Assembly: GCA_945869825.1 (NCBI GenBank)
Contig: CAMBQF010000004.1
Location: 1-51,560, forward strand
Direction of reading: 5' to 3'
DNA from: Chitinophaga pinensis
Lineage (GTDB): Bacteria; Bacteroidota; Bacteroidia; CAMBQF01
Length of the DNA: 51,560 nucleotides
The notes beneath the pieces are model-generated. The model was not told where the DNA came from and ran no database searches. It saw only the letters and a program-made list of their open reading frames with translations. Within the stretch, counting starts at the first letter, position 1; every line of letters begins with the position of its first letter. Of this stretch, positions 16,553-25,401 are shown piece after piece. The position numbers and the translations under genes were made by a program.

Positions 16553-17782
16553 TTGAGGCTTTCCCTGTTCATAGCACGTAAATTGGCAAAAGGTACCCCA
16601 CGCAAGGGGCGCAGGCCATCGCGCACAGTGGTGGGCATTGCCATTGGGGCTATTGCGCTGGGCATGGCTGTTATGATAGTAGCTGTGGCCATTGTTACAG
16701 GCTTTCAGCAGCAGGTGCGCGATAAAATTGTGGGCTTTGGCGGCCATGTTATTGTTAAGCCATACAACCAAAACGAATCGTATGAGGCTAACCCGCTAAA
16801 CGCGGTAGACTCTTTAGCCAAAGGCATAGCCGCTGTTGAAGGGGTGAAACATGTGCAACCATTTATACTAAAGGCAGGCATGTTTAAAACCGGCGATGAG
16901 ATTGAGAACATCGTTATAAAAGGCCTGCCTAAAAACTACAACAAAGAGTTTTTGCAAAGTGTATTAGTTGATGGCACGTTGATTACCCTGCCCGACTCTG
17001 CCCCATCAAAGCAAATACTGGTATCTAAATACACCGCCAACCGCCTTAGCATAAAACCCAGCGATGATATACTATTATACTTTATAGTTAAAAATGATAT
17101 ACGCAAGCGCAAGCTAACCGTAGCTGGCATTACCGATAGTGGCTTTGAAGAATTTGATAAGCTGTTTGCCTTTGCCGATATGCGCCACCTGCAAAACCTA
17201 AACGGTTGGGACAGCACCCAGGCATCGGGTTTGGAGGTTTTAGTAAACGACTTTACTAAGTTAGACGATACAGGCGATGCTATAAACGATAAGCTACCCT
17301 CAGAGCTTCAGGCGAAGACCATTGAAGAAACCGAGGCCGATATTTTTGTGTGGTTGGACATGCAGGATATCAATGCCGTAATCATCCTCTCGCTAATGCT
17401 GTTTGTGGCCGTTATCAATATAATATCGGCTATGCTGGTGCTGATACTGGAGCGCACCTCTATGATTGGTATGCTAAAAGCAATGGGCGGTAGTAACAGC
17501 CTTATCCGCTGGATATTCATCAACTATTCATCAAACCTGTTGCTGCGTGGCCTAATTGCGGGAAATATACTAGGTATGGGGCTATGCCTTATCCAACAGT
17601 ATACGGGGGTAATTACCCTGCCTAAAGAATCGTATTATGTAGACCAGGTGCCTATTTTACTAAACCCACTTGCTATAGTAGCATTAAACCTGTTAACTAT
17701 ATGGGCATCGTTTATAGTGCTATGGATAACATCACTTATCATCAGGCGCATAAGCCCGGTAAAAGCAATAAAGTTAACCTAG
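16553..17782 (+). CDS. ABC transporter permease, LolC/LolE-like FtsX family (TTG start)
   Basis: 409 residues with one N-terminal helix (about 27-48), a periplasmic MacB_PCD domain and three C-terminal helices (about 270-295, 320-345, 375-398). The start must be the TTG at 16553: an in-frame stop (TAA) is at 16544 and the N-terminus MRLSLFIARKLAKG is what LolC/E-like proteins show (N-terminal amphipathic segment then basic residues). The coupling motif is LERTSMIGMLKAMGGSNSLI. LolCDE releases lipoproteins from the inner membrane; the matching ATPase is not adjacent. The stop at 17782 abuts the convergent gene ending at 17783. Confidence 0.88.
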   Translation: MRLSLFIARKLAKGTPRKGRRPSRTVVGIAIGAIALGMAVMIVAVAIVTGFQQQVRDKIVGFGGHVIVKPYNQNESYEANPLNAVDSLAKGIAAVEGVKHVQPFILKAGMFKTGDEIENIVIKGLPKNYNKEFLQSVLVDGTLITLPDSAPSKQILVSKYTANRLSIKPSDDILLYFIVKNDIRKRKLTVAGITDSGFEEFDKLFAFADMRHLQNLNGWDSTQASGLEVLVNDFTKLDDTGDAINDKLPSELQAKTIEETEADIFVWLDMQDINAVIILSLMLFVAVINIISAMLVLILERTSMIGMLKAMGGSNSLIRWIFINYSSNLLLRGLIAGNILGMGLCLIQQYTGVITLPKESYYVDQVPILLNPLAIVALNLLTIWASFIVLWITSLIIRRISPVKAIKLT

Positions 17783-18526
17783 TTACTTAGCCAGTAAATC
17801 AAAACTGGCAATATCTTTGCGCAAGGCAGCTTCGCCCCTCCAACCCAGTGTTTTACCCAATACTTTAGTGCCATTAAAATAGTAAAGGGTCGGAAGGCTT
17901 TCTACTTTATATTCGTCAGATACGATAGGGTTTTCGTCGGTGTCAATTTTAATAATGAATACCTTATCGCCCATTTCTTTACCTATTTTATCAAGCACAG
18001 GAGCTAATACTTTACAAGGGCCACACCATTTAGCGCTAAAATCAACAATAGCATAGCGTTTGCCGGTAAGTATTTTGTCCAGGTCGGCTTTGGTCATACC
18101 GGTAATTTTTTGCTCGGCAGGGGCTACAACGCCATTGCCTGTATCAACTGGTTTGCGCGCACCCGACCATGCCCTGAAACCACCTTTCATATCGTAAACC
18201 TCTTTAAAGCCAGCATCCTGCATTTTCTTAACGGCATTGGCACTACGGCCACCGGCAAGGCAGTATACAAAAGTAGGCTTGCTTTTATCCAGTTTACTAA
18301 TTTTGCTATCAAACGCAGCATCGTCAACATTTATGTTTGATGCATTTAGTAAATGTCCTCCGTTAAACTCTTCGGGGGTTCGCACATCTACAATTTGTGC
18401 ATCAGTTGCTGCATTAAGTTTAGCCTCAAACTTATCTACATCCAACAAACTTTGGCTTGTACCTGCGTTGCATGCTGCCAGTGTAAAAAAGGCAATAATT
18501 GAAATTGATTTGAATAGTTTCATCAT
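17783..18526 (-). CDS. Rhodanese-thioredoxin fusion lipoprotein
   Basis: 247 residues. The lipoprotein signal ends LAAC (Cys19), so both domains sit in the periplasm or on a membrane surface facing it. The rhodanese domain (about 27-125) has DVRTPEEFNGGHL and active-site Cys89 in VYCLAGGRS; the active loop is seven residues long, the single-sulfur type. The thioredoxin domain (about 140-247) has WCGPCK (Cys168, Cys171) and the cis-Pro in VESLPTLYYF. A sulfur carrier fused to a dithiol reductant suggests persulfide transfer or reduction, or disulfide repair. Its start overlaps the upstream small gene by four bases (ATGA), so the two are translationally coupled. Confidence 0.92.
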   Translation of the reverse strand: MMKLFKSISIIAFFTLAACNAGTSQSLLDVDKFEAKLNAATDAQIVDVRTPEEFNGGHLLNASNINVDDAAFDSKISKLDKSKPTFVYCLAGGRSANAVKKMQDAGFKEVYDMKGGFRAWSGARKPVDTGNGVVAPAEQKITGMTKADLDKILTGKRYAIVDFSAKWCGPCKVLAPVLDKIGKEMGDKVFIIKIDTDENPIVSDEYKVESLPTLYYFNGTKVLGKTLGWRGEAALRKDIASFDLLAK

Positions 18527-18714
18527 CGTAAGTATTTTCTAAAAACAAACATTAAAAACAAAGCCACAATAATAGAGAGTGTAAACAACAGGCTTTTATT
18601 GTAGTGAATCTGGGTAATGCGCTTATCTTTTATGTAAGACCAAACCAAGGCACCAATAAATACCAAAGCAAATATGCCGGCAAAAATCCAATGGCCCGTT
18701 CCAACGTTTGTCAT
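18523..18714 (-). CDS. Small two-helix membrane protein coupled to the rhodanese-thioredoxin gene
   Basis: 63 residues with two hydrophobic helices (about 8-27, HWIFAGIFALVFIGALVWSY, and 42-58, LLFTLSIIVALFLMFVF) separated by a charged loop (IKDKRITQIHYNKS). The stop overlaps the next gene's start as ATGA. A perfect -7 element lies 18 bases upstream of its ATG, so this is the first gene of a two-gene operon. No known family was recognised. A membrane partner or electron donor for the rhodanese-thioredoxin lipoprotein is conceivable but unproven, and it has no cysteines. Confidence 0.75.
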   Translation of the reverse strand: MTNVGTGHWIFAGIFALVFIGALVWSYIKDKRITQIHYNKSLLFTLSIIVALFLMFVFRKYLR

Positions 18715-18732
18715 TCCCTTTTAATTATAATG

Positions 18733-18740
18733 CAAAGTTA
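18733..18740 (-). promoter_or_regulatory. TAnnTTTG -7 element for the two-gene redox operon
   Basis: Reads TAACTTTG on the minus strand, 18 bases before the ATG at 18714. Confidence 0.65.
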
Positions 18741-18776
18741 CCTATAATGTTTAAATACCAATGTAACTAAAGTTAT

Positions 18777-19829
18777 CTATTTAGCGGTGCTATCGGCTGG
18801 GGCCAACTGATTGTTCAACCTGTCAATATCGGCCATGCGGCCTTTTAAAATGTATATATAGTTATTTGCTTTTCTAGAACCCATGCGGTCTGCCGCCCTG
18901 CGGGCCCATTCCAGCGCCATGTTATAGTCGCCCATCATTTCGGCAGCTACAGCCATGTTGTATGTAGCACGCATAGCTACCCTATTTTTATCGCTTTTGG
19001 TAAGGCTTTTCCACTCCACAGCGGCATTGGCCCAATCATCGCGCAGAGCCATTCGTTTAGCCCTTTTCATACCGCGGCTACCGCTGCCATAAAACTCGCG
19101 GCTGGTAAGTACCCATGCCGGGGCAATACGGCCACCGTATACACGGCCACCTTCAAAACCTGCCCGGCTAACAGCATCTACCGGAAATAAAGTACGCGCA
19201 ATAGCTGCCTGTGGGGTAGCGCCTTCGCCATTAAAAAACATGGTTTTATACATTTGGTGTTGGTCTAGCATGCCGCCAGTTTTGGTATACAACCTCCATC
19301 CAATAGTTAGGTTTACGTTTTCATTAGCAACAAAATACGGCACGTTTACGTCTTTACCATTTTGCTTTTCGGTACGGGTTCTTTGCTCGGTAATAATTTT
19401 CACATCACTGTCAAAGGCTTCTACCGCCAAAACCGCATCGGCTTTGTATTTTACACACAGGTTGTTTATTTGGGTAGTGGTAAGCGGGGCCGGAAAAAAG
19501 CCCATACCGTTACCTTCCAGTTGTTCGTTAGATACTATTATCGAATAACGGTGAGAGTCGCGTAGGCCATCAACCACACCGTTAATTGCCTGGTCTGCCC
19601 CCTTACGGTCGGCCAATATCATTTCTCCAGTAAAAAAGCCCTCTAAAACATTTATCCATGCATTTTTACCTTTGGGTTTGTAGCGGTTTACCACCACAAT
19701 TTTTTTAACGTCTTTGCTTACGTCAATATCTGCCGGCCTCATTACCCTAATGGTTTTAGAGGTAGTACATGCCCCTGCAAGCAACAACAAGGCAATTAAC
19801 AGTGCTGAGAAACGTATAGGAGTTTTCAT
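18777..19829 (-). CDS. DUF6340 family lipoprotein
   Basis: 350 residues, a Bacteroidota-restricted family of unknown function. The signal ends LAGAC (lipobox). The N-terminal part has IRVMRPADIDVSKDVKKIVVVNRY, typical for the family, then a nucleotide-binding-like alpha/beta region (VDGLRDSHRYSIIV, LCVKYKADAVLAVEAFDSD). The C-terminal ~90 residues (REFYGSGSRGMKRAKRMAL, YNMAVAAEMMGDYNMALEWARRAADR) form one or two TPR-like hairpins. It likely sits in a membrane facing the periplasm. No promoter box was found upstream, and an 89-base gap separates it from the flavin reductase gene. Confidence 0.8.
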   Translation of the reverse strand: MKTPIRFSALLIALLLLAGACTTSKTIRVMRPADIDVSKDVKKIVVVNRYKPKGKNAWINVLEGFFTGEMILADRKGADQAINGVVDGLRDSHRYSIIVSNEQLEGNGMGFFPAPLTTTQINNLCVKYKADAVLAVEAFDSDVKIITEQRTRTEKQNGKDVNVPYFVANENVNLTIGWRLYTKTGGMLDQHQMYKTMFFNGEGATPQAAIARTLFPVDAVSRAGFEGGRVYGGRIAPAWVLTSREFYGSGSRGMKRAKRMALRDDWANAAVEWKSLTKSDKNRVAMRATYNMAVAAEMMGDYNMALEWARRAADRMGSRKANNYIYILKGRMADIDRLNNQLAPADSTAK

Positions 19830-19918
19830 AACAATTGGTTTTACACTTATATATGCAACTTGCTTGCCAAACCGTATAAAATATTTATTTTGAGTGACTT
19901 AAATAAAAAAGCCCGCAA

Positions 19919-20803
19919 CTACAACGATGCCATTAACAATTTCCAGGCTTCTTCCACCTTATTCTCATCCAGCAGGTTTTTGGCCATGCTGTGCAGGTGC
20001 TGCTTAAGTTCGCTAGGGCGGTTTTTATAATCGTCGTACAACTCTAAAATAGCATGCTGTTTATATTCTTCAACTTCTACAGCAGTAGGTAGTTTTTCTA
20101 CATTGCCCAACTGGCCCAGGTTGTTGCCGGTAAGCACAGGGCTTAGGCGTATAGCTTCAGGGATAGAATCAACCCCAATACCAATAGTTGATATAGGCTT
20201 GGCAACCTCAAAAAGCCCTTCGGCAGCGCGGGTATACCAGTCGCCACCCATGCGGGCTACAAGGTCTATTTTGCGTGGGTCTATTACACCGTTAGCATTT
20301 AAAATACTATCATCAATATGCATCACCAATATCTCGCATATTATCAGGTTGCCAGCGCCACCTTCTTGCCCAAGTTCAATAATGTCGTTCACTTTGCACT
20401 CAAACTGCACGGGCGACTCTTTTACCCTGAATGGCTTAACCATTTCAGAGGCTAGCTGCGTTAGGCCTGCCTTGGTAAACTCATTTACCCCTTCAGGATA
20501 CTCTACACTGCTTAATGATGCCTGCTGAACAATGTTGTAGTTTACCACATTGATAACCACCTCGCTTGTTTTGCGGGCGTTTTCCAACGTATGCTTGGTT
20601 GTATTATCTCGCACCCTGCGGTTGGGCGAAAAGATGAGCGTAGCAGGGTTGCTGCTAAACAGGTTGAAAAAACTAAAGGGCGACAAATTTGGCCGCCCTT
20701 GTTCATCTAATGTACTGGCAAAAGCTATAGGGCGGGGGCCAACGGCTCCCTGTAAATAGCCATGCAATTTTGAGGTGGGCATGCTGCCCGGTATTATCTT
20801 CAT
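19919..20803 (-). CDS. Flavin reductase family protein (FMN-binding split barrel)
   Basis: 294 residues. The N-terminal ~190 residues form the flavin reductase-like domain: VGPRPIAFASTLDEQG, NLSPFSFFNLFSSNPATLIF, DNTTKHTLENARKTSEVVIN and RMGGDWYTRA all match the FMN-binding family. A C-terminal extension of about 90 residues (from IRLSPVLTGNNLGQLGN) contains a helical region rich in Lys/Glu, conserved in the longer members. The partner enzyme and substrate are unknown. Its start codon is 3 bases after the frr stop, so it is cotranscribed with frr. Confidence 0.87.
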   Translation of the reverse strand: MKIIPGSMPTSKLHGYLQGAVGPRPIAFASTLDEQGRPNLSPFSFFNLFSSNPATLIFSPNRRVRDNTTKHTLENARKTSEVVINVVNYNIVQQASLSSVEYPEGVNEFTKAGLTQLASEMVKPFRVKESPVQFECKVNDIIELGQEGGAGNLIICEILVMHIDDSILNANGVIDPRKIDLVARMGGDWYTRAAEGLFEVAKPISTIGIGVDSIPEAIRLSPVLTGNNLGQLGNVEKLPTAVEVEEYKQHAILELYDDYKNRPSELKQHLHSMAKNLLDENKVEEAWKLLMASL

Positions 20804-20806
20804 CCG

Positions 20807-21364
20807 TTAAACGGTCATAATTTCTTTCTCTTTTGCCTCCAGGTGCTTATCTATCTTAGCAATGGCATCATCAGTAATGCCTTGTATTTTAGTTTCCGCA
20901 CTTTTAGCCTGGTCTTCAGGAAGGCCTTCTTTTTGAAGCTTTTTGATAGCCTCGTTAGCATCGCGGCGAAGGCTGCGAACAGTAACGCGGGCATGCTCCG
21001 TTTCTTCTTTAGACTGTTTAACAAGGCCCTTGCGGCGCTCTTCTGTTAATGCAGGAATGTTGATACGGATAACCTGACCATCGTTAGTTGGGTTGTAGCC
21101 AAGGTTGGCGTTAGATATAGCCTTTTCAATGGGCGTAATCATATTTTTTTCCCAAGGTTGTATTGCCAGTGTGCGGGCATCGGGTGTGCTAATGTTGGCT
21201 ATTTGGCTAAGCGGGGTGCTGTTACCATAGTAATCAACGTGTATAGAATCGAGCATGCCTGGGTTAGCGCGGCCGGCACGTATTTTTTGTAATTCAGACT
21301 CTAAGTGGCTAATAGCTTTTTCCATTTGCGCTTTTGCCGTTTCAATAACTTCTTTTTCTGCCAT
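20807..21364 (-). CDS. frr: Ribosome recycling factor
   Basis: 185 residues from ATG 21364, the normal length; an earlier in-frame start at 21385 would add seven atypical residues (MHPYLTT). With EF-G it splits post-termination ribosomes. Hallmarks are KIRAGRANPGMLDSI, VDYYGNSTPLSQIANIS, LAIQPWEKNMITPIEKAI, DGQVIRINIPALTEERRKGL and VRSLRRDANEAIKKL. It follows pyrH on the same strand after a terminator-like hairpin, matching the usual tsf-pyrH-frr order. A near-consensus TAAAATTG box lies just upstream. Confidence 0.97.
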   Translation of the reverse strand: MAEKEVIETAKAQMEKAISHLESELQKIRAGRANPGMLDSIHVDYYGNSTPLSQIANISTPDARTLAIQPWEKNMITPIEKAISNANLGYNPTNDGQVIRINIPALTEERRKGLVKQSKEETEHARVTVRSLRRDANEAIKKLQKEGLPEDQAKSAETKIQGITDDAIAKIDKHLEAKEKEIMTV

Positions 21365-21411
21365 GGTAGTTAAATAAGGGTGCAATTTTAATGAAAAAAA
21401 AGATAGTTGAC

Positions 21412-21440
21412 TAATTCAAAATGCAGAATTCATAATGTAT
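21412..21440. repeat. AATGCAGAATTC intergenic repeat, second site
   Basis: ATTCAAAATGCAGAATTCATAATG upstream of frr shares the 12-mer AATGCAGAATTC with the site at 49208. The rest of the 255-base frr-pyrH gap holds the pyrH terminator and a short hydrophobic frame at 21453-21563. Confidence 0.5.
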
Positions 21441-21563
21441 TTGGATTACCTACTAGCTAACTATACGTTTTGTTGCCTGCAATTTGTGGTAGCTGAAGTA
21501 CGATGCCGCTGCAAAAGCAATAAAATAAGGAAGAAAGACATTAAAAAGGTGGAATGCTACCAA

Positions 21564-21594
21564 TAAAAAAGCCCCATCGTTAACAACAGGGCTT
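21564..21594 (-). terminator. Terminator after pyrH
   Basis: On the minus strand AAGCCC and GGGCTT pair (21589-21594 with 21569-21574) around a 14-base loop and run into T6 plus ATT, 26 bases past the pyrH stop. Confidence 0.7.
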
Positions 21595-21619
21595 AATTTC
21601 TGATCACGATTACTAACAA

Positions 21620-22327
21620 TTACAACTCTACCAAGGTACCAATTTTGTCACCATCAACCAGGTGTTGAAGGTTGCCTTCTTTATTCATATCGAACACAAT
21701 AATAGGCAGGTTGTTTTCTTTACAAAGCGTAAAGGCAGTCATATCCATTACGTTAAGGCCCTTTTCGTACACCTCGTTAAAAGTAATGGTTTCGTATTTT
21801 GTAGCTGTTGGGTCTTTCTCGGGGTCGGCAGTGTAAATACCGTCTACACGGGTACCCTTTAAAATAACGTCGGCTTCAATTTCAATAGCGCGTAGCGATG
21901 CTGCCGTATCGGTAGTAAAATAGGGATTACCGGTACCGGCGCCAAATATTACCACACGGCCTTTTTCTAAATGGCGCACTGCACGGCGGCGTATAAACGG
22001 CTCGCATATCTGCTCCATTTTTATGGCTGAAAGCAACCGGGTATTAACCTCCATTTTCTCCAGCGCCGATTGTAATGCCATGCTATTAATAACCGTAGCC
22101 AGCATACCCATATAGTCGCCCTGCACACGGTCCATGCCACCTTCTTCGGCCTGCATACCCCTAAAAATGTTTCCCCCGCCAATAACAACACCTACTTCAA
22201 CGCCCTTTTCTACCGCTTGTTTAATTTCGGTAGCGTATTGGGTAAGCCTGTCGTTATCAATACCAAATTGCTTATCGCCCATCAGGGCCTCTCCACTAAG
22301 TTTTAAGAGTATACGTTTATATTTCAT
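21620..22327 (-). CDS. pyrH: UMP kinase (uridylate kinase)
   Basis: 235 residues, normal length. It phosphorylates UMP to UDP in pyrimidine nucleotide synthesis. It has the amino acid kinase fold motifs [79 protein letters not shown] and [22 protein letters not shown]. It lies between tsf and frr on the same strand, the classic arrangement, but terminator-like hairpins flank it on both sides, so it may be transcribed separately or by read-through. Confidence 0.98.
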   Translation of the reverse strand: MKYKRILLKLSGEALMGDKQFGIDNDRLTQYATEIKQAVEKGVEVGVVIGGGNIFRGMQAEEGGMDRVQGDYMGMLATVINSMALQSALEKMEVNTRLLSAIKMEQICEPFIRRRAVRHLEKGRVVIFGAGTGNPYFTTDTAASLRAIEIEADVILKGTRVDGIYTADPEKDPTATKYETITFNEVYEKGLNVMDMTAFTLCKENNLPIIVFDMNKEGNLQHLVDGDKIGTLVEL

Positions 22328-22415
22328 GTGTACTGTGTGTATGCTAAGTTATATTTTTTTGCTTAACCCATAGCTGCGCCCGGGCATAACATCTATTATT
22401 GGGAAATTGGGGCAA

Positions 22416-22443
22416 AAAAAAGAGGCTTGATAGCCTCTTTTTT
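22416..22443 (-). terminator. Terminator after tsf
   Basis: AAAAAAGAGGCT (22416-22427) and AGCCTCTTTTTT (22432-22443) pair perfectly around a TGAT loop; T-runs on both strands make it usable in either direction. It ends the rplM-rpsI-rpsB-tsf transcript. Confidence 0.85.
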
Positions 22444-22458
22444 TTAAAAATCAATAAA

Positions 22459-23283
22459 TTACTTAATAGCGTATCGTTTAAAGTCGGTAACCTTAAGGTC
22501 TTTATCAACCGACTGTAAGTATTGAAGAACGTTTAATTTGCCGTCTTTAATATACTCCTGATTGTTAAGGGTACTTTCTTTGTAGAATTTGTTAACCTTA
22601 CCTTGGGCAATTTTCTCAACCATGTCTTCTGGTTTGCCTTCAGCACGAACCTGCTCGCGGGCAATTTCAAGCTCACGGTCAAGAGTTTCTTGTGTAACAC
22701 CTTCTTTATCTATAGCTACAGGAGCCATAGCTGCAATTTGCATTGCAACGTTTTTGCCTACTTCCTGGTCTACCGCTTTGTTAAAAGCTACAATAGTAGC
22801 AATTTGGTTGCCCGGGTGGTTATAACCATAAACTAACTCGCCAGCTATATTAGCGTAGAAAGCAATTTCAATTTTCTCGCCAATTTTACCAACTTGCTCA
22901 GTAATATGGTCGGCAACAGTGCGGCCATCAATAGTAAGAGCTGAAAGAGCATCTTTATCGGCAGCGTTGTTTTCTAATGCAAGGTCAACCAACTGGTTAG
23001 CAAAAGCACCAAAAGCTTCGTTAATAGCAACAAAGTCAGTTTCGCAGCTAAGTACTAATAATACAGCGTGGCCGTTTGCGGTTTTAGCAATAGCTAAACC
23101 TTCGGTTGATTCACGGTCGGCACGGTTAGCAGCTACTTTTTGTCCTTTTTTACGAAGGAAGTCGATAGCAGCCTCAAAATCTCCACCGGTTTCTACAAGA
23201 GCTTTCTTGCAGTCCATCATTCCGGCACCTGTTGTCTGACGTAGTTTGTTTACGTCAGCTGCGGTAATCATTACTTCTGACAT
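22459..23283 (-). CDS. tsf: Translation elongation factor Ts
   Basis: 274 residues. It recycles EF-Tu by nucleotide exchange. The N-terminal UBA-like domain (ADVNKLRQTTGAGMMDCKKALVE, DFLRKKGQKVAANRADR) and the EF-Tu contact TDFV (in SCETDFVAINEAF) are plain. Two core subdomains follow, with VGKNVAMQIAAMAPVAIDKE and IAQGKVNKFYKESTLNNQEYIK. It lies 37 bases after rpsB in the ribosomal operon. Confidence 0.98.
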   Translation of the reverse strand: MSEVMITAADVNKLRQTTGAGMMDCKKALVETGGDFEAAIDFLRKKGQKVAANRADRESTEGLAIAKTANGHAVLLVLSCETDFVAINEAFGAFANQLVDLALENNAADKDALSALTIDGRTVADHITEQVGKIGEKIEIAFYANIAGELVYGYNHPGNQIATIVAFNKAVDQEVGKNVAMQIAAMAPVAIDKEGVTQETLDRELEIAREQVRAEGKPEDMVEKIAQGKVNKFYKESTLNNQEYIKDGKLNVLQYLQSVDKDLKVTDFKRYAIK

Positions 23284-23320
23284 TATAAATGGGTTTTATG
23301 ATAATTTTTATGCTAAGTAA

Positions 23321-24160
23321 TTAGTTTACTTTGGCTTTAGCACCGCGGCGTACGCCTACTTTCTTAGCAGCGCCTGCACCTTTAGGGGCACCTTTGTCAT
23401 CTTCATCGTCAATACGAACTTCGTATTGCTTTTCTGATGAACCTTCATCGTCGTTAGATTGCTCTTTATCGTGCTTACGCTCAGATAAACCTTCTTGTAT
23501 AGCGGCAACCACTTGTTTCAATAACAATTCGATAGACTTTGCGGCATCATCATTAGCCGGTATAGCGTAATCTACATCGTTAGGGTTAGAGTTGGTATCA
23601 ACAATAGCAAAGGTTGGTATGTTAAGGCGTTTAGCCTCGGCCACAGCAATGTGCTCTTTGTGGATATCAACAATAAACAAAGCAGCCGGAAGGCGAGACA
23701 AATCGGCAATAGAGCCAAGGTTACGCTCCAGTTTCTCACGTTCGCGAGAAATTTGAAGGCGCTCACGCTTAGATATGCTGGTGAATGAAACGTCAGTCAA
23801 CATTTTATCAATGCTGCCCATTTTCTTAACAGCCTTGCGGATAGTTGCAAAGTTGGTAAGCATACCACCTGGCCAACGCTCGGTAACGTAAGGCATATTG
23901 ATGCCTTTAACTTCGGCAGCAACAATGTCTTTAGCCTGTTTTTTGGTAGCAACAAACAAAATCTTTTTGCCTGAACGGGCTATAGATTTAAGGGCGTTGC
24001 AAGCCTCATCCAGTTTGGCGGCAGTTTTATTTAGGTCAATAATATGGATGCCACCTTTTTCTGTAAAGATGTACGGAGCCATATTAGGATTCCATTTGCG
24101 CTTAAGGTGGCCGAAGTGAACACCGGCATCAAGCATTTCGTCGAAAGATACTCTTGACAT
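23321..24160 (-). CDS. rpsB: 30S ribosomal protein S2 with acidic/basic C-terminal tail
   Basis: 279 residues. The S2 core is clear: [29 protein letters not shown]-type segment, [52 protein letters not shown] and [25 protein letters not shown]. From about residue 228 a ~50-residue low-complexity tail follows, first acidic ([21 protein letters not shown]), then Gly/Ala/Lys/Arg-rich ([21 protein letters not shown]). C-terminal extensions occur in S2 of many Bacteroidota; this one is longer than the Escherichia coli protein's end. Confidence 0.97.
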   Translation of the reverse strand: MSRVSFDEMLDAGVHFGHLKRKWNPNMAPYIFTEKGGIHIIDLNKTAAKLDEACNALKSIARSGKKILFVATKKQAKDIVAAEVKGINMPYVTERWPGGMLTNFATIRKAVKKMGSIDKMLTDVSFTSISKRERLQISREREKLERNLGSIADLSRLPAALFIVDIHKEHIAVAEAKRLNIPTFAIVDTNSNPNDVDYAIPANDDAAKSIELLLKQVVAAIQEGLSERKHDKEQSNDDEGSSEKQYEVRIDDEDDKGAPKGAGAAKKVGVRRGAKAKVN

Positions 24161-24187
24161 ATATTGTGCTTTCTGTATAAAAAATGA

Positions 24188-24574
24188 TTAACGTTTGCTG
24201 AATTGGAAGCGACGACGTGCTTTCTTTTGGCCGAATTTTTTACGTTCAACCATACGTGGGTCGCGGGTTAATAAACCGGCTGCTTTAAGGGCAGGGCGGT
24301 TTTCACCGTTTATTTCGCATAATGCACGGGCAATACCAAGGCGTATAGCCTGGGCCTGGCCTGTAATACCGCCACCGTTAACGTTAACGGTTACGTCGTA
24401 TTTTTCGTTCAGGTTTAAAATGGCAAAAGCCTGGTTAACGGCATTGTGCAGGGTAACGGTAGAGAAATACTCTTTATAATCGCGTTTGTTAACAACGATT
24501 TTACCGCTACCGTCTTTTACAAATACACGTGCTACGGCAGTTTTCCTTCTTCCTAAAGCGTTTGTAACTTGCAT
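24188..24574 (-). CDS. rpsI: 30S ribosomal protein S9
   Basis: 128 residues, normal length. [20 protein letters not shown] at the start, [20 protein letters not shown] in the middle and the tRNA-contacting tail [16 protein letters not shown] identify it. It starts 7 bases after rplM, the universal L13-S9 pair. Confidence 0.98.
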   Translation of the reverse strand: MQVTNALGRRKTAVARVFVKDGSGKIVVNKRDYKEYFSTVTLHNAVNQAFAILNLNEKYDVTVNVNGGGITGQAQAIRLGIARALCEINGENRPALKAAGLLTRDPRMVERKKFGQKKARRRFQFSKR

Positions 24575-24581
24575 AGGGGAA

Positions 24582-25037
24582 CTATTTTAAATTGTCTAGA
24601 TTTATTAATTCTGGTTGCTGGCCTGAGTGTTTGTGGTCAGTTCCAACATAAACGTAAAGGTTGCCAAGTATAGCGCGGCCCAAACGGTTTTTAGGCAACA
24701 TACCTTTAATAGCGTTTTCTAAAATACGCTCGGGGTATTTGCGCATAACCTCGGTAGGGGTAGCAAAACGCTGTCCACCAGGGTAACCGGTGTGGCGTGT
24801 ATACACCTTATCGTTCATTTTATTACCGGTAAACACCACTTTCTCGGCGTTTATGATAATTACGTTGTCGCCGCAATCAGCGTGCGGGGTAAAAGACGGT
24901 TTGTATTTGCCACGAAGTATCTTAGCTACTTTCGCGCTTAAACGTCCAACCACTTGATTTTCGGCATCTACAATAACCCACTTTTTGTTGGCGGTGGCTT
25001 TATTGGCCGATACAGTTTTATAACTTAAGGTATCCAC
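24582..25037 (-). CDS. rplM: 50S ribosomal protein L13 (GTG start)
   Basis: 151 residues from GTG 25037. An ATG-initiated frame reaches up to 25124, but the extra 29 residues (MFIKYLPTQKKSFSF...) are not part of L13, and the perfect -7 promoter box at 25079-25086 lies inside that stretch, so the ATG is upstream of the transcript. With GTG the protein begins (M)[17 protein letters not shown], as Bacteroidota L13 does. Core motifs are [38 protein letters not shown] and HTGYPGG. It is the first gene of rplM-rpsI-rpsB-tsf. Confidence 0.93.
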   Translation of the reverse strand: MDTLSYKTVSANKATANKKWVIVDAENQVVGRLSAKVAKILRGKYKPSFTPHADCGDNVIIINAEKVVFTGNKMNDKVYTRHTGYPGGQRFATPTEVMRKYPERILENAIKGMLPKNRLGRAILGNLYVYVGTDHKHSGQQPELINLDNLK

Positions 25038-25078
25038 TTTATTAACTGTTTTATTAACACTATCCCTAAAAAGGGCTG

Positions 25079-25086
25079 CAAAGCTA
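25079..25086 (-). promoter_or_regulatory. TAnnTTTG -7 element of the rplM operon
   Basis: Reads TAGCTTTG on the minus strand, 41 bases before the GTG start; it decides the rplM start. Confidence 0.7.
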
Positions 25087-25175
25087 AAACTTTTTTTTTG
25101 AGTGGGCAAATATTTAATAAACAAAAGAAAAATAATTTGCAGGCTTGCCCCTTTTGAAGGTGTAAAGGTAATGTA

Positions 25176-25183
25176 TATCTTTG
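25176..25183 (+). promoter_or_regulatory. TAnnTTTG -7 element of the truncated gene
   Basis: TATCTTTG, 5 bases before ATG 25189. Confidence 0.55.
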
Positions 25184-25188
25184 ATTAT

Positions 25189-25299
25189 ATGCTACCTACT
25201 ATGAAATTAAAAGCCTTTGCCACACTTACCATACTAATAATGTGTGGGTTAATAAGAGCACAAACACCCGCCCCCGAGCAAGATTGTATTGGGCAATAA
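25189..25299 (+). pseudogene. Truncated secreted-protein gene (signal peptide plus first mature residues)
   Basis: Encodes 36 residues from ATG 25189 (or 32 from ATG 25201): a good signal peptide (MKLKAFATLTILIMCGLIRA, then QTPAPEQDCIGQ) and then a stop. The last residues PEQDCIGQ match the beginning of the mature region of the intact protein at 25402 (PEMDCVGAIPICTDTL), a family in which D-C-[IV]-G-A-I-P opens the main domain. It therefore looks like a 5' remnant of a paralogue cut off after the first motif. No continuing frame with family similarity was found in the ~100 bases after the stop. The promoter is intact, so it may still be transcribed. Confidence 0.55.
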
Positions 25300-25401
25300 C
25301 TATTATAGTAGCGAATTGGTAAAAGAATAGCCGATAAGTGCCTGAAATTGTATTTTGAAAGGAAATAGATTTACTGTTGCTTTGGAGTAAATACTTTAAC
25401 T

